Positions 18,011 through 26,895 of a stretch of DNA of 64,000 nt are shown piece after piece (position 1 is the stretch's first letter; each line of letters begins with the position of its first letter). Source of the DNA: Legionella sp. GTDB lineage: Bacteria; Pseudomonadota; Gammaproteobacteria; Legionellales; Legionellaceae. Made by a program: the position numbers and the translations under genes. The notes below the pieces were generated by a model, which saw only the letters and a list, made by a program, of their open reading frames with translations, ran no database searches and was not told where the DNA came from. The stretch is from positions 26,062-90,061 of the forward strand of contig JARLJQ010000008.1 of assembly GCA_031291115.1 (NCBI GenBank), read 5' to 3'.

Positions 18011-19369
18011 ATGCCTTATATCCCACACACTCCCGAAGACACCAAAGAAATGCTGAAAGCTATTGGTGTTCAAGATACTCAAGCGTTATTTGATGAGATT
18101 CCGCAGTCCTTACAATATGCCGGTTTTCAAAATATGCCTGCGGGCATTAATGAAATGGATATGTTGCGCGAAGCACAAAGTCTTGCGAACAAAAACCATA
18201 ATGGCATTTGCTTTATGGGCGCAGGCTGCTACGAGCATCATATTCCTGCTGCAGTGTGGGATATTGCCTCACGCGGTGAATTTTTAACGGCTTATACTCC
18301 CTATCAAGCCGAAGCCAGTCAGGGAACGTTGCAATTATTATACGAATTTCAATCCATGATCTGCGAACTCACCGGCATGGATGTAGCCAATGCGTCAATG
18401 TATGATGGGGCTACTGCTTTAGCAGAAGCCATCTTAATGGCAGTGCGCGTTAATAAACACAGCAAAACAAACCGTATTTTGATTGCTGGGACTGTTCATC
18501 CTTTATATCGCGAAACAATTGAAACCATACTGAGTAGTCAGCATATTGAAGTAGTGACTCTGCCTTTTAACGAACAAGAAGGCATTACCGCTCTTTCTGC
18601 CTTAGATGCCTATACTGGGGAAGACATTACCGCTTTAGTTATTGCTCAGCCGAACTTCTTTGGTAATCTGGAACGAGTAGACGAGCTCTGTGATTGGGCT
18701 CAACAAAATAAAACCATTAGCGTAGGCTGTGTGAACCCCGTGTCGCTTGCCTTATTAAAGCCGCCTGGATTATGGGGCAAACACGGCGTGGACATTGCTT
18801 GTGGTGAAGGTCAGCCTTTAGGCTCACCAATGGCATCTGGCGGTCCTTATTTTGGCTTTTTAAGCACTAAGATGGCGCATGTTCGCCAAATGCCCGGACG
18901 AATTATCGGCTGCACTGTCGATAAAGACGGCAAAAGAGGATTTACCTTAACCTTGCAAGCACGCGAGCAACATATTCGTCGCGCCAAGGCTACGTCCAAT
19001 ATTTGCACCAACCAAGGCTTATTGGTTACAGCCGCAACGATTCATATGAGTCTTTTAGGTGCAGAAGGATTACGCCAGGTTGCCAGCCAATGTCATCAAA
19101 ATACTCATGAGCTGGTTGAACTGCTCACCAAAATTGATGGAGTAGAGCTACTTTTTAGCGCCCCCTATTTCCATGAAGCATTGCTCAAGCTTAATAAGTC
19201 TGTTGATGCGGTATTAAAACAATTAGCTGATGCAGGAATTACGGGTGGTTTTGCTCCAGCGAAGTTCTACCCGCAATGGGACAACACGCTTTTAGTTTGT
19301 GCCACTGAAATGCGAACGGCTGAAGATATGGCGTTTTATGCAAGCACATTAAAATCCATCATGAGTTAA
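18011..19369 (+). CDS. gcvPA: Glycine dehydrogenase (decarboxylating) subunit 1
   Basis: The 452-residue N-terminal half of a split P-protein, here encoded separately from subunit 2. It starts MPYIPHTPEDTKEML at ATG 18011, immediately after gcvH. Family motifs include MYDGATA and the glycine-rich GEGQPLG. Together with subunit 2 it makes an alpha2-beta2 PLP enzyme that decarboxylates glycine onto the H-protein lipoyl arm. The split form contrasts with the single-chain GcvP of E. coli. A longer upstream in-frame start at 17969 would overlap gcvH and is rejected. Confidence 0.95.
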   Translation: MPYIPHTPEDTKEMLKAIGVQDTQALFDEIPQSLQYAGFQNMPAGINEMDMLREAQSLANKNHNGICFMGAGCYEHHIPAAVWDIASRGEFLTAYTPYQAEASQGTLQLLYEFQSMICELTGMDVANASMYDGATALAEAILMAVRVNKHSKTNRILIAGTVHPLYRETIETILSSQHIEVVTLPFNEQEGITALSALDAYTGEDITALVIAQPNFFGNLERVDELCDWAQQNKTISVGCVNPVSLALLKPPGLWGKHGVDIACGEGQPLGSPMASGGPYFGFLSTKMAHVRQMPGRIIGCTVDKDGKRGFTLTLQAREQHIRRAKATSNICTNQGLLVTAATIHMSLLGAEGLRQVASQCHQNTHELVELLTKIDGVELLFSAPYFHEALLKLNKSVDAVLKQLADAGITGGFAPAKFYPQWDNTLLVCATEMRTAEDMAFYASTLKSIMS

Positions 19370-19380
19370 CGAGGTGTATC

Positions 19381-19689
19381 ATGTTTGTAATCCAATTAAC
19401 CTATTTAGTACCGACTAGTGAAGTAGACAAATACCTCAGCGCGCATCGGGAATTTCTTGATTACTACTACAAGCAAGGGTTATTGGTAGTCTCAGGCCCA
19501 ATGAAACCACGGACTGGCGGCATCATCATTGCCGCCACAAACGATCGTGCGGCTTTAGAAGCCATATTCAAACAAGATCCCTATTATTTGGCGGAGATTG
19601 CAGAGTACCAATTTATTGAATTTACGCCAGTCAATCATCGAGCTGAACTCAAAGAATTTATTCAAAAAATGGAAGGCAAATTATGTTGA
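19381..19689 (+). CDS. YciI-like protein embedded in the gcv operon
   Basis: A 102-residue YCII-related protein (ferredoxin-like alpha-beta fold). The candidate catalytic residues are the histidine in SAHREF and the aspartate in KQDPYY, both conserved in the family. Members are suspected of enzymatic or binding roles but are mostly uncharacterised. It lies between gcvPA (11 bases) and gcvPB (7-base overlap), so its expression is tied to glycine cleavage. A role in protecting or recycling an intermediate is only a guess. Confidence 0.88.
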   Translation: MFVIQLTYLVPTSEVDKYLSAHREFLDYYYKQGLLVVSGPMKPRTGGIIIAATNDRAALEAIFKQDPYYLAEIAEYQFIEFTPVNHRAELKEFIQKMEGKLC

Positions 19690-21131
19690 TTTTTGAATTA
19701 TCCCATAAGGGGCGCCAGGCAACGGCACAGGCTCCTAAAATGACACAGAGCAAATACGCAATTCCTGAAGAATTGCAACGCAAAACACCCCCGCAAATGC
19801 CTGCGTGCTCTGAATTACAAGTGGTGCGTCATTTCACGCGTCTGTCCCATAAGAATTTTGCCATTGATAGCAATTTTTATCCTTTGGGTTCTTGCACGAT
19901 GAAATACAACCCTCGTGGCGTGCATAAAGCAGCGTCTATGCCCAATTTCCTCAACCGTCATCCCTTGACACCAGAACAAGACAGCCAAGGATTTTTGGAG
20001 CCTTTATATCGTCTACAAGAGCAGATTGCTGAAATCACCGGTATGGCTGGTGTGTCCTTAACGCCAATGGCAGGTTCACAGGGTGAGTTTGCAGGAGTTG
20101 CGATGATTAAAGCTTATCATCAGTCTCGTGGTGACACGACTCGTGATGAAATGCTGATTCCTGATGCAGCACATGGTACAAACCCTGCTTCTGCGGTAAT
20201 GTGTGGCTTTAAAATCGTTGAAATTGCCACAGCGGCCGATGGCGATATCGATCTGGAAGAATTAAAAAGTAAATTAGGCCCTAAAACAGCAGGCATCATG
20301 TTAACTAATCCCTCCACTTTGGGATTATTTATGCGCCAAATTAAAGAAATTGCCGCCTTAGTACATCAAGCCGGTGGCCTTTTATATTATGACGGAGCGA
20401 ACCTCAACGCCATTCTTGGGAAAGTACGCCCTGGAGATATGGGCTTTGATGTCATGCATTTAAATTTGCATAAAACCTTCGCGACCCCTCATGGAGGCGG
20501 TGGCCCAGGTTCTGGTCCCGTAGCCGTAGGTAAACGTCTTTTACCCTTTATACCTTTGCCTGTAGTTAAAAAAACGGACACAGACTATCAATGGGCGACA
20601 CGCCAAGATTACCCACAAAGTATCGGCCGTTTATCCTGCTTTATGGGTAATGCCGGAATTTTATTACGTGCTTATTTTTACACCCGTGTCTTAGGCAAAG
20701 AAGGTTTATTGCGTGTTTCTGAATATGCAACGCTTAATGCCAATTACCTGTTGAAAGAATTAACACGAATTGGGTTTACAGCTGCTTACCCAAGTCGCCG
20801 TGCGTCACATGAATTTATTATCACGTTAAGCCCTGAGAAAAAGGCTTATGGCGTGACGGCGATGGATTTGGCGAAAAGGCTTTTAGATTATGGAATCCAT
20901 GCCCCAACGACCTATTTCCCTTTACTGGTTCCTGAATGTTTGCTCATTGAACCTACGGAAACTGAAAGTAAAGAAGAATTAGATAATTTTGTGCAGGTAA
21001 TGAAAACCATTAGAGAAGAAGCAGCTGAGAATCCAAATCTGCTTAAAGAGGCTCCGTTTACCTTGCCAGTCAAACGATTGGATGACGTAAAGGCTGCGAG
21101 AGAGCTGGATTTAAATTATTTTGCTCGTTAG
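19683..21131 (+). CDS. gcvPB: Glycine dehydrogenase (decarboxylating) subunit 2
   Basis: The 482-residue C-terminal half of the split P-protein, carrying the PLP-binding lysine in [11 protein letters not shown] followed by GGGGPGSGP. Other landmarks are the N-terminal [15 protein letters not shown] and the YDGANLNA motif. It overlaps the YciI-like gene by seven bases. It ends the glycine cleavage operon; a REP-like palindrome follows the stop by eight bases. Confidence 0.95.
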   Translation: MLIFELSHKGRQATAQAPKMTQSKYAIPEELQRKTPPQMPACSELQVVRHFTRLSHKNFAIDSNFYPLGSCTMKYNPRGVHKAASMPNFLNRHPLTPEQDSQGFLEPLYRLQEQIAEITGMAGVSLTPMAGSQGEFAGVAMIKAYHQSRGDTTRDEMLIPDAAHGTNPASAVMCGFKIVEIATAADGDIDLEELKSKLGPKTAGIMLTNPSTLGLFMRQIKEIAALVHQAGGLLYYDGANLNAILGKVRPGDMGFDVMHLNLHKTFATPHGGGGPGSGPVAVGKRLLPFIPLPVVKKTDTDYQWATRQDYPQSIGRLSCFMGNAGILLRAYFYTRVLGKEGLLRVSEYATLNANYLLKELTRIGFTAAYPSRRASHEFIITLSPEKKAYGVTAMDLAKRLLDYGIHAPTTYFPLLVPECLLIEPTETESKEELDNFVQVMKTIREEAAENPNLLKEAPFTLPVKRLDDVKAARELDLNYFAR

Positions 21132-21138
21132 AAGCCCC

Positions 21139-21219
21139 GTCTTCAGAGCGCAGCGAAGGACCTCCTCGCAGTGGCACGGAGCCATTTGAGGGGAGGTCCT
21201 TCGCTGCGCTCTGGATGAC
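21139..21219. repeat. REP-like palindromic repeat, copy 2
   Basis: An 81-bp copy of the family at 2546. The left arm is GTCTTCAGAGCGCAGCGAAG and the right arm is CTTCGCTGCGCTCTGGATGAC. The centre GTGGCACGGAGCCAT differs from the other copies. It lies just after gcvPB and may act as its terminator or 3' stabiliser. Confidence 0.85.
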
Positions 21220-21287
21220 GGTATTGTCGCCATCGTTTAAAATTTAAGCTAAAATCTCCATTTTATCACTCAAGGAATGTTCTTATC

Positions 21288-22130
21288 ATGCACACCGCGA
21301 TCGTAATCCCTGCACGCTACGCCTCAACTCGCTTGCCTGGAAAGCCTTTGGCAATGATTAGTGGCCAAACCATGTTGCAACGTGTCGTACGTCTGTCCCT
21401 TGCTGCAGCAGAAGGGTTAAATAATGTATCGGTGGTCGTAGCGACAGATGATGAACGAATCATGCAGCATTGCCAAGCACTTGGCGTGGCTTCAGTAATG
21501 ACTCCGGAAGACGCACCTAGTGGTACTGACCGGGTCGCTGAAGCGGTACGCCAGATGACAAGCAAACCTGATTTTATTTTAAACATGCAAGGTGATGCAC
21601 CTTTAACACCGCCTGATTTCTTGCGCGCGATGATCGATGCTTTTGCAGCATCTCCTTGTGATTCAGTTACCCCGGTGACGCAATTAAGCTGGAAACAGCT
21701 GGATGATCTACGTCAAAGTAAACTAACCACCCCATTTAGTGGCACCACCGCGGTGTTTGATGAACAAACAGGTAATGCTTTTTGGTTTAGTAAAAACATC
21801 ATCCCGGCGATGCGTAAAGAGGAGGCACTGCGTCAGCGCAGTGATAAAAGTCCTGTATTTCGTCATATTGGTTTGTACGGTTATTCACGGAGTCTCTTGG
21901 AGCAATACATTCGCTTGCCAGAAAGCAAATTTGAACAGCTCGAGGGTTTAGAGCAATTACGTTTATTGGAAAACGGTTATACCATCCGCTGCGTTCCTGT
22001 TGATTATAAAGGGCGGGCCAGCATGTCTGGTGTGGACAGCCCAGAAGATGTTGCTCGCGCAGAAGCGCTCATTGCCAAACACGGAGAATTAATACTCTCT
22101 ACTGATATTAAATTCCAAGGAACTGTATAA
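21288..22130 (+). CDS. kdsB: 3-deoxy-manno-octulosonate cytidylyltransferase family protein
   Basis: CMP-sugar synthetase activating KDO for lipopolysaccharide core synthesis, 280 residues (KdsB is about 250). The N-terminal IPARYASTRLPGKPL motif, SGTDRVAEA and the C-terminal LEQLRLLE and GVDSPED motifs are those of KdsB. The usual QGDEP motif reads QGDAP here, a change next to the metal-binding region that may alter activity or substrate. The C-terminus is about 25 residues longer than the norm. The histidine phosphatase gene begins three bases after the stop. Confidence 0.82.
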   Translation: MHTAIVIPARYASTRLPGKPLAMISGQTMLQRVVRLSLAAAEGLNNVSVVVATDDERIMQHCQALGVASVMTPEDAPSGTDRVAEAVRQMTSKPDFILNMQGDAPLTPPDFLRAMIDAFAASPCDSVTPVTQLSWKQLDDLRQSKLTTPFSGTTAVFDEQTGNAFWFSKNIIPAMRKEEALRQRSDKSPVFRHIGLYGYSRSLLEQYIRLPESKFEQLEGLEQLRLLENGYTIRCVPVDYKGRASMSGVDSPEDVARAEALIAKHGELILSTDIKFQGTV

Positions 22131-22132
22131 GC

Positions 22133-22777
22133 ATGACTATAAAATTTTTAATCGCCCGCCATGGCAATACCTTTGCCGCAGGGGATATAGTGCGCCGAGT
22201 CGGCACTACCGATTTGCCGCTGGTTGGCAGTGGACTGCAACAAGGCCGCCTGTTGGGTACTTATTTGAAGCAAAATAATCTGATTCCTGATGTGATTTTT
22301 ACCTCAAGACTGAAACGTGCCATCCAAACTGCAGAGCAAGCACAAAAAGCCATGGGAACTGATTTGCCAATCGAAACCCTATCTATTTTTAACGAGATTG
22401 ATTACGGCCCTGATGAAAATAGGCCTGAAGAAGAGGTTATAGCTCGATTGGGTAAAGAGGTACTAGCTGCCTGGGAAAGTCAGGCCATAGTACCTGATGG
22501 CTGGAAAGTTGACCCTGCTGATATTATTAGAAACTGGCTGGATTTTGCAGCACATCTGAATCATGAGTACGTAGGAAAAACATGCCTTGTTGTAACCAGT
22601 AATGGCATTGCACGTTTCTCGCCCTATTTAATCGGTGATTTTGCGACGTTCAGTGCGCAGCATGGAATTAAGATAGCAACCGGTGCTGTCTGTATTTTTG
22701 AGAGTAAAAAGGCTTCTGAGCAATGGAACTGTCTTGCATGGAATGTAAAACCTGCGAATGAATTAAATAAAGAGTGA
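22133..22777 (+). CDS. Histidine phosphatase family protein
   Basis: A 214-residue member of the phosphoglycerate mutase-like superfamily. The catalytic N-terminal motif ARHGNTF supplies the phospho-accepting histidine, SRLKRAIQTAE gives the second arginine, and a glutamate lies in FNEIDYG. The second catalytic histidine, usually in a GH motif near the C-terminus, is not obvious: VVTSNGIARF occupies that place. It is co-transcribed with the kdsB-like gene, so a sugar-phosphate substrate is possible, but the substrate cannot be read from sequence. Confidence 0.85.
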   Translation: MTIKFLIARHGNTFAAGDIVRRVGTTDLPLVGSGLQQGRLLGTYLKQNNLIPDVIFTSRLKRAIQTAEQAQKAMGTDLPIETLSIFNEIDYGPDENRPEEEVIARLGKEVLAAWESQAIVPDGWKVDPADIIRNWLDFAAHLNHEYVGKTCLVVTSNGIARFSPYLIGDFATFSAQHGIKIATGAVCIFESKKASEQWNCLAWNVKPANELNKE

Positions 22778-22814
22778 TAGGATCGAGCTGGGGGCTGATG
22801 CCCCCCGACATTTC

Positions 22815-22883
22815 GTCGTCCAGAGCGCAGCGAAGGATCTCCCTTCAGGTAGAACCGAGCCACATTCAGGAGATCCTTATGAC
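22815..22883. repeat. REP-like palindromic repeat, copy 3, degenerate
   Basis: The left arm is intact (GTCGTCCAGAGCGCAGCGAA), but the right arm is truncated to GGAGATCCTTATGAC, having lost the TCGCTGCGCTCTGG part. It therefore looks like a decaying copy of the family at 2546, 21139 and 37641. It lies between the converging ends of the phosphatase gene and the secreted protein gene. Confidence 0.75.
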
Positions 22884-22901
22884 GGATATTGTGCTGATGT
22901 C

Positions 22902-23411
22902 TTAGCCTACATGAGCAAAACGGCGATCGTTCATGTGAATTGACTTGTTTACCAAGTCGTCCATCTTTGGCGGCTCGCAGTTTTGAAAAGTATTTTTTAT
23001 TGCTGAAACATCCACTGAAGTTTCTTCAGTATCAAATGCCATATCCCCCGCAGCATTACTAAAAGCCATAAATTTATCTGTAGCAAAAGGCTGACATTCA
23101 GCCAAAGTATCATCTTGGCAGATTGAAAACTTAACTAGATGATTTGCACGGAAAGGAACCTGCACAGGACGACCTCCATAGGTCATTTGGTGAAGCATTG
23201 CGGCATCGGAACCTGCACAAAAATAATAACCGTCTTGAAATTTATTATTTACATAAACATCACTACGGATTATTCGACCTTCTCCTGATTTTAAGCCTGT
23301 TAGAATTGATGTATGCATAACTATTTTATAGTCATCAGGTTCAGAATGTTTTTGTGCTATAGCAAATCCTGAAAAAACCAAACCCAACATCAATAATACA
23401 ACATGTCTCAT
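22902..23411 (-). CDS. Secreted protein of unknown function, paralogue A
   Basis: A protein of about 169 residues with a signal peptide (MRHVVLLMLGLVFSGFAIA). ATG 23411 is preferred because AAGGAG lies nine bases upstream; the upstream start at 23438 lacks a signal-like N-terminus. The last 80 or so residues match the adjacent gene at 23447: FSICQDDTLAECQ, TDK, and a terminal DRRFAHVG. Paralogue A has an extra cysteine-containing middle region (YYFCAGSDAAM). I do not recognise the family. Probably periplasmic or exported. Confidence 0.8.
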   Translation of the reverse strand: MRHVVLLMLGLVFSGFAIAQKHSEPDDYKIVMHTSILTGLKSGEGRIIRSDVYVNNKFQDGYYFCAGSDAAMLHQMTYGGRPVQVPFRANHLVKFSICQDDTLAECQPFATDKFMAFSNAAGDMAFDTEETSVDVSAIKNTFQNCEPPKMDDLVNKSIHMNDRRFAHVG

Positions 23412-23446
23412 CCTGGATAACTCCTTATGGTATTGCATTTGTTTGA

Positions 23447-23809
23447 TTAACCTATGTGAGCAAAACGACGGTCACTAATATGACTCGCATTTTTAACCAA
23501 GTGATCTACTGATAGTTGAGGTTCACTGGCTTGAAATGCGTCTTTAACTGCGGAAAAATCTGTAGCGACTTCGGTTTCATGATGCGCTAAATAAGCATCG
23601 AGGCCTTTAAAGGCAGTGTATTTATCTGTAACAAATTCTTGGCATTCAGCCTTGGTTTCATCTTGGCATACTGAATATTTAATTAAGTGTTCTTCATGAA
23701 AAGGAACAGTAGCGTTTACTTTGGAATGATCTGCGTAATAAATTGGTTCTGCGGCTCCCACAACATGGGTGAATAACAGGCTTAGTATCAATACGGTCAT
23801 TTTTTTCAT
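23447..23809 (-). CDS. Secreted protein of unknown function, paralogue B
   Basis: A 120-residue protein with a signal peptide (MKKMTVLILSLLFTHVVGA). It is a shorter paralogue of the next gene, sharing HLIKYSVCQDETKAECQ, TDKY and the C-terminal ISDRRFAHIG. Two cysteines in the CQDET-AEC element probably form a disulfide. The two genes are tandem, 35 bases apart on the same strand, pointing to local duplication and co-expression. Confidence 0.8.
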   Translation of the reverse strand: MKKMTVLILSLLFTHVVGAAEPIYYADHSKVNATVPFHEEHLIKYSVCQDETKAECQEFVTDKYTAFKGLDAYLAHHETEVATDFSAVKDAFQASEPQLSVDHLVKNASHISDRRFAHIG

Positions 23810-24023
23810 TCGGTCCCAGCTCCTAATTTTAAGTTCCTGAAGGCAATTAAAAATTAACTACCCATCGTAACAGCGAAGTACTCTAAATAAAGCTTCCAAA
23901 ACTAAATTCAGCCCGCATTATACTCTATTTTGAACAAAAAAGGGGTAACTATTTACAAAATTCTTACCATTCTGACTTATAATGACCTAAATAGCGAGAG
24001 TTTTGCGTTACTCATTTTTCTTT

Positions 24024-25079
24024 ATGAACAGTACGCATTACTCCAGCCCAGCCAGCATGTCCGGTCGTTTCTTGCACTATTTTGAAGTGTATATTTCTCT
24101 TAATTTACTATTTTTAACTGCGGCTACGCAACCCATATGATTGCCTACACTTTGATACATATTGGGCTATTGTTTTACAAAAAGCGTAACTATATGGATA
24201 TGCAAAAGCTCTCTGAACATAGCAAATTAGAAGAAGAGTATAAAAAAACCATTCGCAATCTACATAGTAAAATTGCGCTTCTTGAAAATGAACACGGCAA
24301 ACTTAAAAACTTAATTGATCTCTTTCCGGGCGATATCTATTGGAAAGATAGGAAGGGCATTTGGGCGGGAATAAACAAACACTGTATTCGCACTTTAATC
24401 ACGAATCTCTATAAAGTCCGTGCCCTGGAAAAAAATCTGGATTTAACGCTTCAATGGGACAGTAAACTGCCCCAATTTGTAATAGGGGATAAAACCCGTG
24501 TGGACATTGGCTTAGGCGAAGGCATGGATGGTTATGAAGTGGCCCGGCTCATGCGTGAGCAAGAGAATGAGAATCAAGCATGGATGCGGTACTGACTAAA
24601 CCACTGTCGCAGGCGCATGCAACCAACATCCTGAATACCTTCGGCCAGCAAGGCGCGCCAAGTCAAACGCAAATGCACCCCATGTAAAATCTGATTTACC
24701 CAAACAGAATATAGACTTATTTAAATTAGAACAATTTGCTTTATTTGATCAGGAAGAGGCGTTAAAAAGTTGCGGCAGCAATAGTATATTAATCGAACTA
24801 TTAACCTTAATGATCACTCAGGAAATGCCCGCTGATTTAGAGCAACTCAGCAAAGCTTTTCATAAAAAAGATTTTGCGCTGGTTGAAAAAATTGCTCATA
24901 AAATTAAAGGTGAAACCATATATATAGGCACAATCAGAGTGAAATATGCCTGCCAATATCTTGAGCGTTACTGGAAAACCGGGGAACACGCCCTCATCGA
25001 GAAATTGTATTATCAATCCATTGATGTCATTGAAGATACCTGCGCCCACATTACAACTTGGCTTAAAAAAAGCCTCTGA
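24024..25079 (+). pseudogene. Remnant of a hybrid sensor histidine kinase
   Basis: Pieces of one multidomain kinase occur in order but in shifted frames with large parts missing. They are: an N-terminal membrane segment (24024-24140, ends TGA); a second membrane segment, coiled coil and PAS-like start FPGDIYWKDRKG (24137 onward); an ATPase-domain fragment LPQFVIGDKTRVD; a receiver fragment MDGYEVARLMREQ (to 24595); a frameshifted receiver end MDAVLTKPLSQ (about 24580-24690); then an HPt domain with AHKIKGETIYIG (about 24690-25079). The phospho-acceptor aspartate region and most of the catalytic core are gone, so the signalling protein cannot be functional. The HPt part could still be translated from ATG 24810. 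Confidence 0.8.
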
Positions 25080-25086
25080 TCTGCAC

Positions 25087-25962
25087 TTAAGGCAGGCTTG
25101 CAAACAAATGAATTTGCAAGTTGAGAACATACCCATACTTCATGCAATACTCCGCAGCGTATTCATGATTGCGTTGGTTTTTATTCAAGTCTAAAAGCTC
25201 AGGCTCCCAAAAACTAACTACTTCATTAATTTCTGAACGCTCAGCGGCAGTCAACTGACGCCCTTCATCCCGAGCGATTTTCACGCGTTGCGGCTCTTTT
25301 TTATAACAATTCATGGGACTGATAAAAATGTGCTTCTTTGTTTTCTCAGCCCATTCATGTGCCCAGGAAGGCAGTTCACTATAGGGTGCATAACGTGCGT
25401 CTTCTGGAGCAGACAGGACAAACTTCAAATAATCAGCTCGTTCTAGCATGACTTTATTAGGTTCAAGGTAACGAATGACCTTTCCCTCTTTTTCTAAACA
25501 CTTAGGACTAACAACAAGGCACGTGCTTTTAGGTAAATCAGATAGTATAGAAATACCATTGGATTCAATTTGGATGTCTTGAAAATAAGGCTGCGCGGCT
25601 TCTAGAAACGCCGATAAATTAGCTTGTAAGGAAGGCTCTCCACCAGTAATTACCAGTACCATTTTTTTTGCAAACCCTTGTGCCCATACAGGAGTAGGAA
25701 TAGAGCGACTCTTAAAAAATTCATGAATCACCTCATCTGCCTCTGCCAACAAAGAGCTAAAATTCCGCCAATCACCCGAATCAAAATAAGTATCACAAAA
25801 AGAACAGGCTAAATTGCATTTGGCTAAACGGATAAAATAGGCAGGATGGCCACGGAAAGGACCTTCGCCTTGTAAGGTAAAAAAACGACTGGTGACTAAA
25901 AGCGTGTCATGTTGTGCGTCTTTAAAAAAAGATTTTCCTACTATGTCGTTCATGCCAAACAT
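25087..25962 (-). CDS. queE: QueE-like radical SAM enzyme (7-carboxy-7-deazaguanine synthase)
   Basis: A 291-residue radical SAM protein. The cluster motif C49-x3-C53-x2-C56 lies in CNLACSFCDTYFD, preceded by the QueE-type TLQGEGPFRGHPA and followed by ITGGEPSLQ. The C-terminal GYVLNLQIHL matches the QueE end. It would make the deazapurine core for queuosine. It is longer than typical QueE (about 210-240) because of an insertion near residues 210-265. The stop lies seven bases from the kinase remnant. An alternative start is ATG 25953. Confidence 0.82.
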   Translation of the reverse strand: MFGMNDIVGKSFFKDAQHDTLLVTSRFFTLQGEGPFRGHPAYFIRLAKCNLACSFCDTYFDSGDWRNFSSLLAEADEVIHEFFKSRSIPTPVWAQGFAKKMVLVITGGEPSLQANLSAFLEAAQPYFQDIQIESNGISILSDLPKSTCLVVSPKCLEKEGKVIRYLEPNKVMLERADYLKFVLSAPEDARYAPYSELPSWAHEWAEKTKKHIFISPMNCYKKEPQRVKIARDEGRQLTAAERSEINEVVSFWEPELLDLNKNQRNHEYAAEYCMKYGYVLNLQIHLFASLP

Positions 25963-26143
25963 CGAGACAATCCAAGTGCTGTGTACTATTTTGCCATATT
26001 ATAAGCATAAATGAGCAGAAAGTCTTGTGCTTACTCACGGCTGGTACAGGAGCCGAAAACTGAAGCCAAAAATTGATGATATCTTCATACACTAGCAGAT
26101 CAATTAAAAATCGATATGAATTAAGTATATGCTATGAATTTTC

Positions 26144-26165
26144 GTTGTTCAAAAAGAAGAACAAC
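26144..26165. promoter_or_regulatory. Inverted repeat upstream of the HTH gene, possible operator
   Basis: A 7-bp perfect inverted repeat, GTTGTTC and GAACAAC, with an 8-base spacer in AT-rich DNA, about 115 bases upstream of the promoter for the small HTH gene. The spacing (about 1.5 helical turns between half-site centres) suits a dimeric regulator, perhaps the HTH protein itself. The rest of the 25963-26393 gap holds no open frame. Confidence 0.3.
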
Positions 26166-26278
26166 AAATAATAATACACCCTGTTAAATAAAAAGAGCCC
26201 CGGCCCATGCTCAACTACTTAGCACAATGATAACTTGATGATAACCAGTTGATTTCATTTCAAAAAAACTCTTTTCTA

Positions 26279-26308
26279 TTGAAAAAAAATAAGTTATAAC
26301 TCTTTATA
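26279..26308 (+). promoter_or_regulatory. Candidate sigma70 promoter for the HTH gene
   Basis: TTGAAA (26279-26284) and TTTATA (26303-26308) with an 18-base spacer. The resulting leader before ATG 26394 would be about 80 bases. Confidence 0.45.
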
Positions 26309-26393
26309 TCTGGTTCAGGGATCGATAGATCAGTGTGAGGACAGCATTTGATTTGCGTAGTGCTGAATATTGTTTTTTTCACGGAGTGAGAAA

Positions 26394-26666
26394 ATGAACA
26401 GTAAAGTATTTTCGCAACGTTTCAATCGCGAATTAGCTACATTAGGTTTTCCTGAAGAATTAACAGAAAAGACTAAAGCAGTATCCAAAGTGTTTGGGAT
26501 TTCACGCCACTTGGCGAACTCTCTAATCTTTGGTCATGTACTCCCGGCTCATAACCAACTGGATAAAATAGCTGAAATTCTTGAAGTCTGTCCTCAGTGG
26601 TTAGGCGGGGCAACAGACAAAAAGAAAGCGTATCCCGTTCGTGAAACTGCGGATAATGAATCGTAA
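26394..26666 (+). CDS. Small XRE/CI-like helix-turn-helix protein
   Basis: A 90-residue protein with a phage-repressor-type helix-turn-helix around residues 23-65 (TKAVSKVFGISRHLANSLIFG then LDKIAEILEV). A tryptophan-containing PQWLGG turn follows, as seen in CI-like repressor N-terminal domains. There is no peptidase or dimerisation domain, so it is a stand-alone DNA-binding module. ATG 26394 follows CGGAGTGAGAAA, a good ribosome site. It has its own promoter and terminator. Targets are unknown; no phage genes are nearby. Confidence 0.8.
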   Translation: MNSKVFSQRFNRELATLGFPEELTEKTKAVSKVFGISRHLANSLIFGHVLPAHNQLDKIAEILEVCPQWLGGATDKKKAYPVRETADNES

Positions 26667-26681
26667 CAATATGCAGTGGTC

Positions 26682-26715
26682 AAAGTTGGGCAAAATATCA
26701 TATGCCCAACTTTTT
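26682..26715 (+). terminator. Intrinsic terminator of the HTH gene
   Basis: AAAGTTGGGCA and TGCCCAACTTT form an 11-bp perfect stem around a 10-base loop, running into TTTTTC, 16 bases after the stop codon. Confidence 0.85.
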
Positions 26716-26895
26716 CTTGACGAATTAACTTGCTTCATACTCGAAGAATCAATGGCTTACCAACTAAACTTGGGATAATCACTAAAATTATTGTATACTA
26801 GGTCTAATAGTCTGTATCCGCAGCACTCTTTCAATAAATGCAGATGCAGTTAGTACATCGTAAACACACCATTATTTACAGCGCAGGTTACTATC

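Noticed and set aside
18000..18287. Second open frame in the 5' part of gcvPA (18063-18287)
   Set aside because: Overlaps gcvPA in another frame and has no ribosome site.
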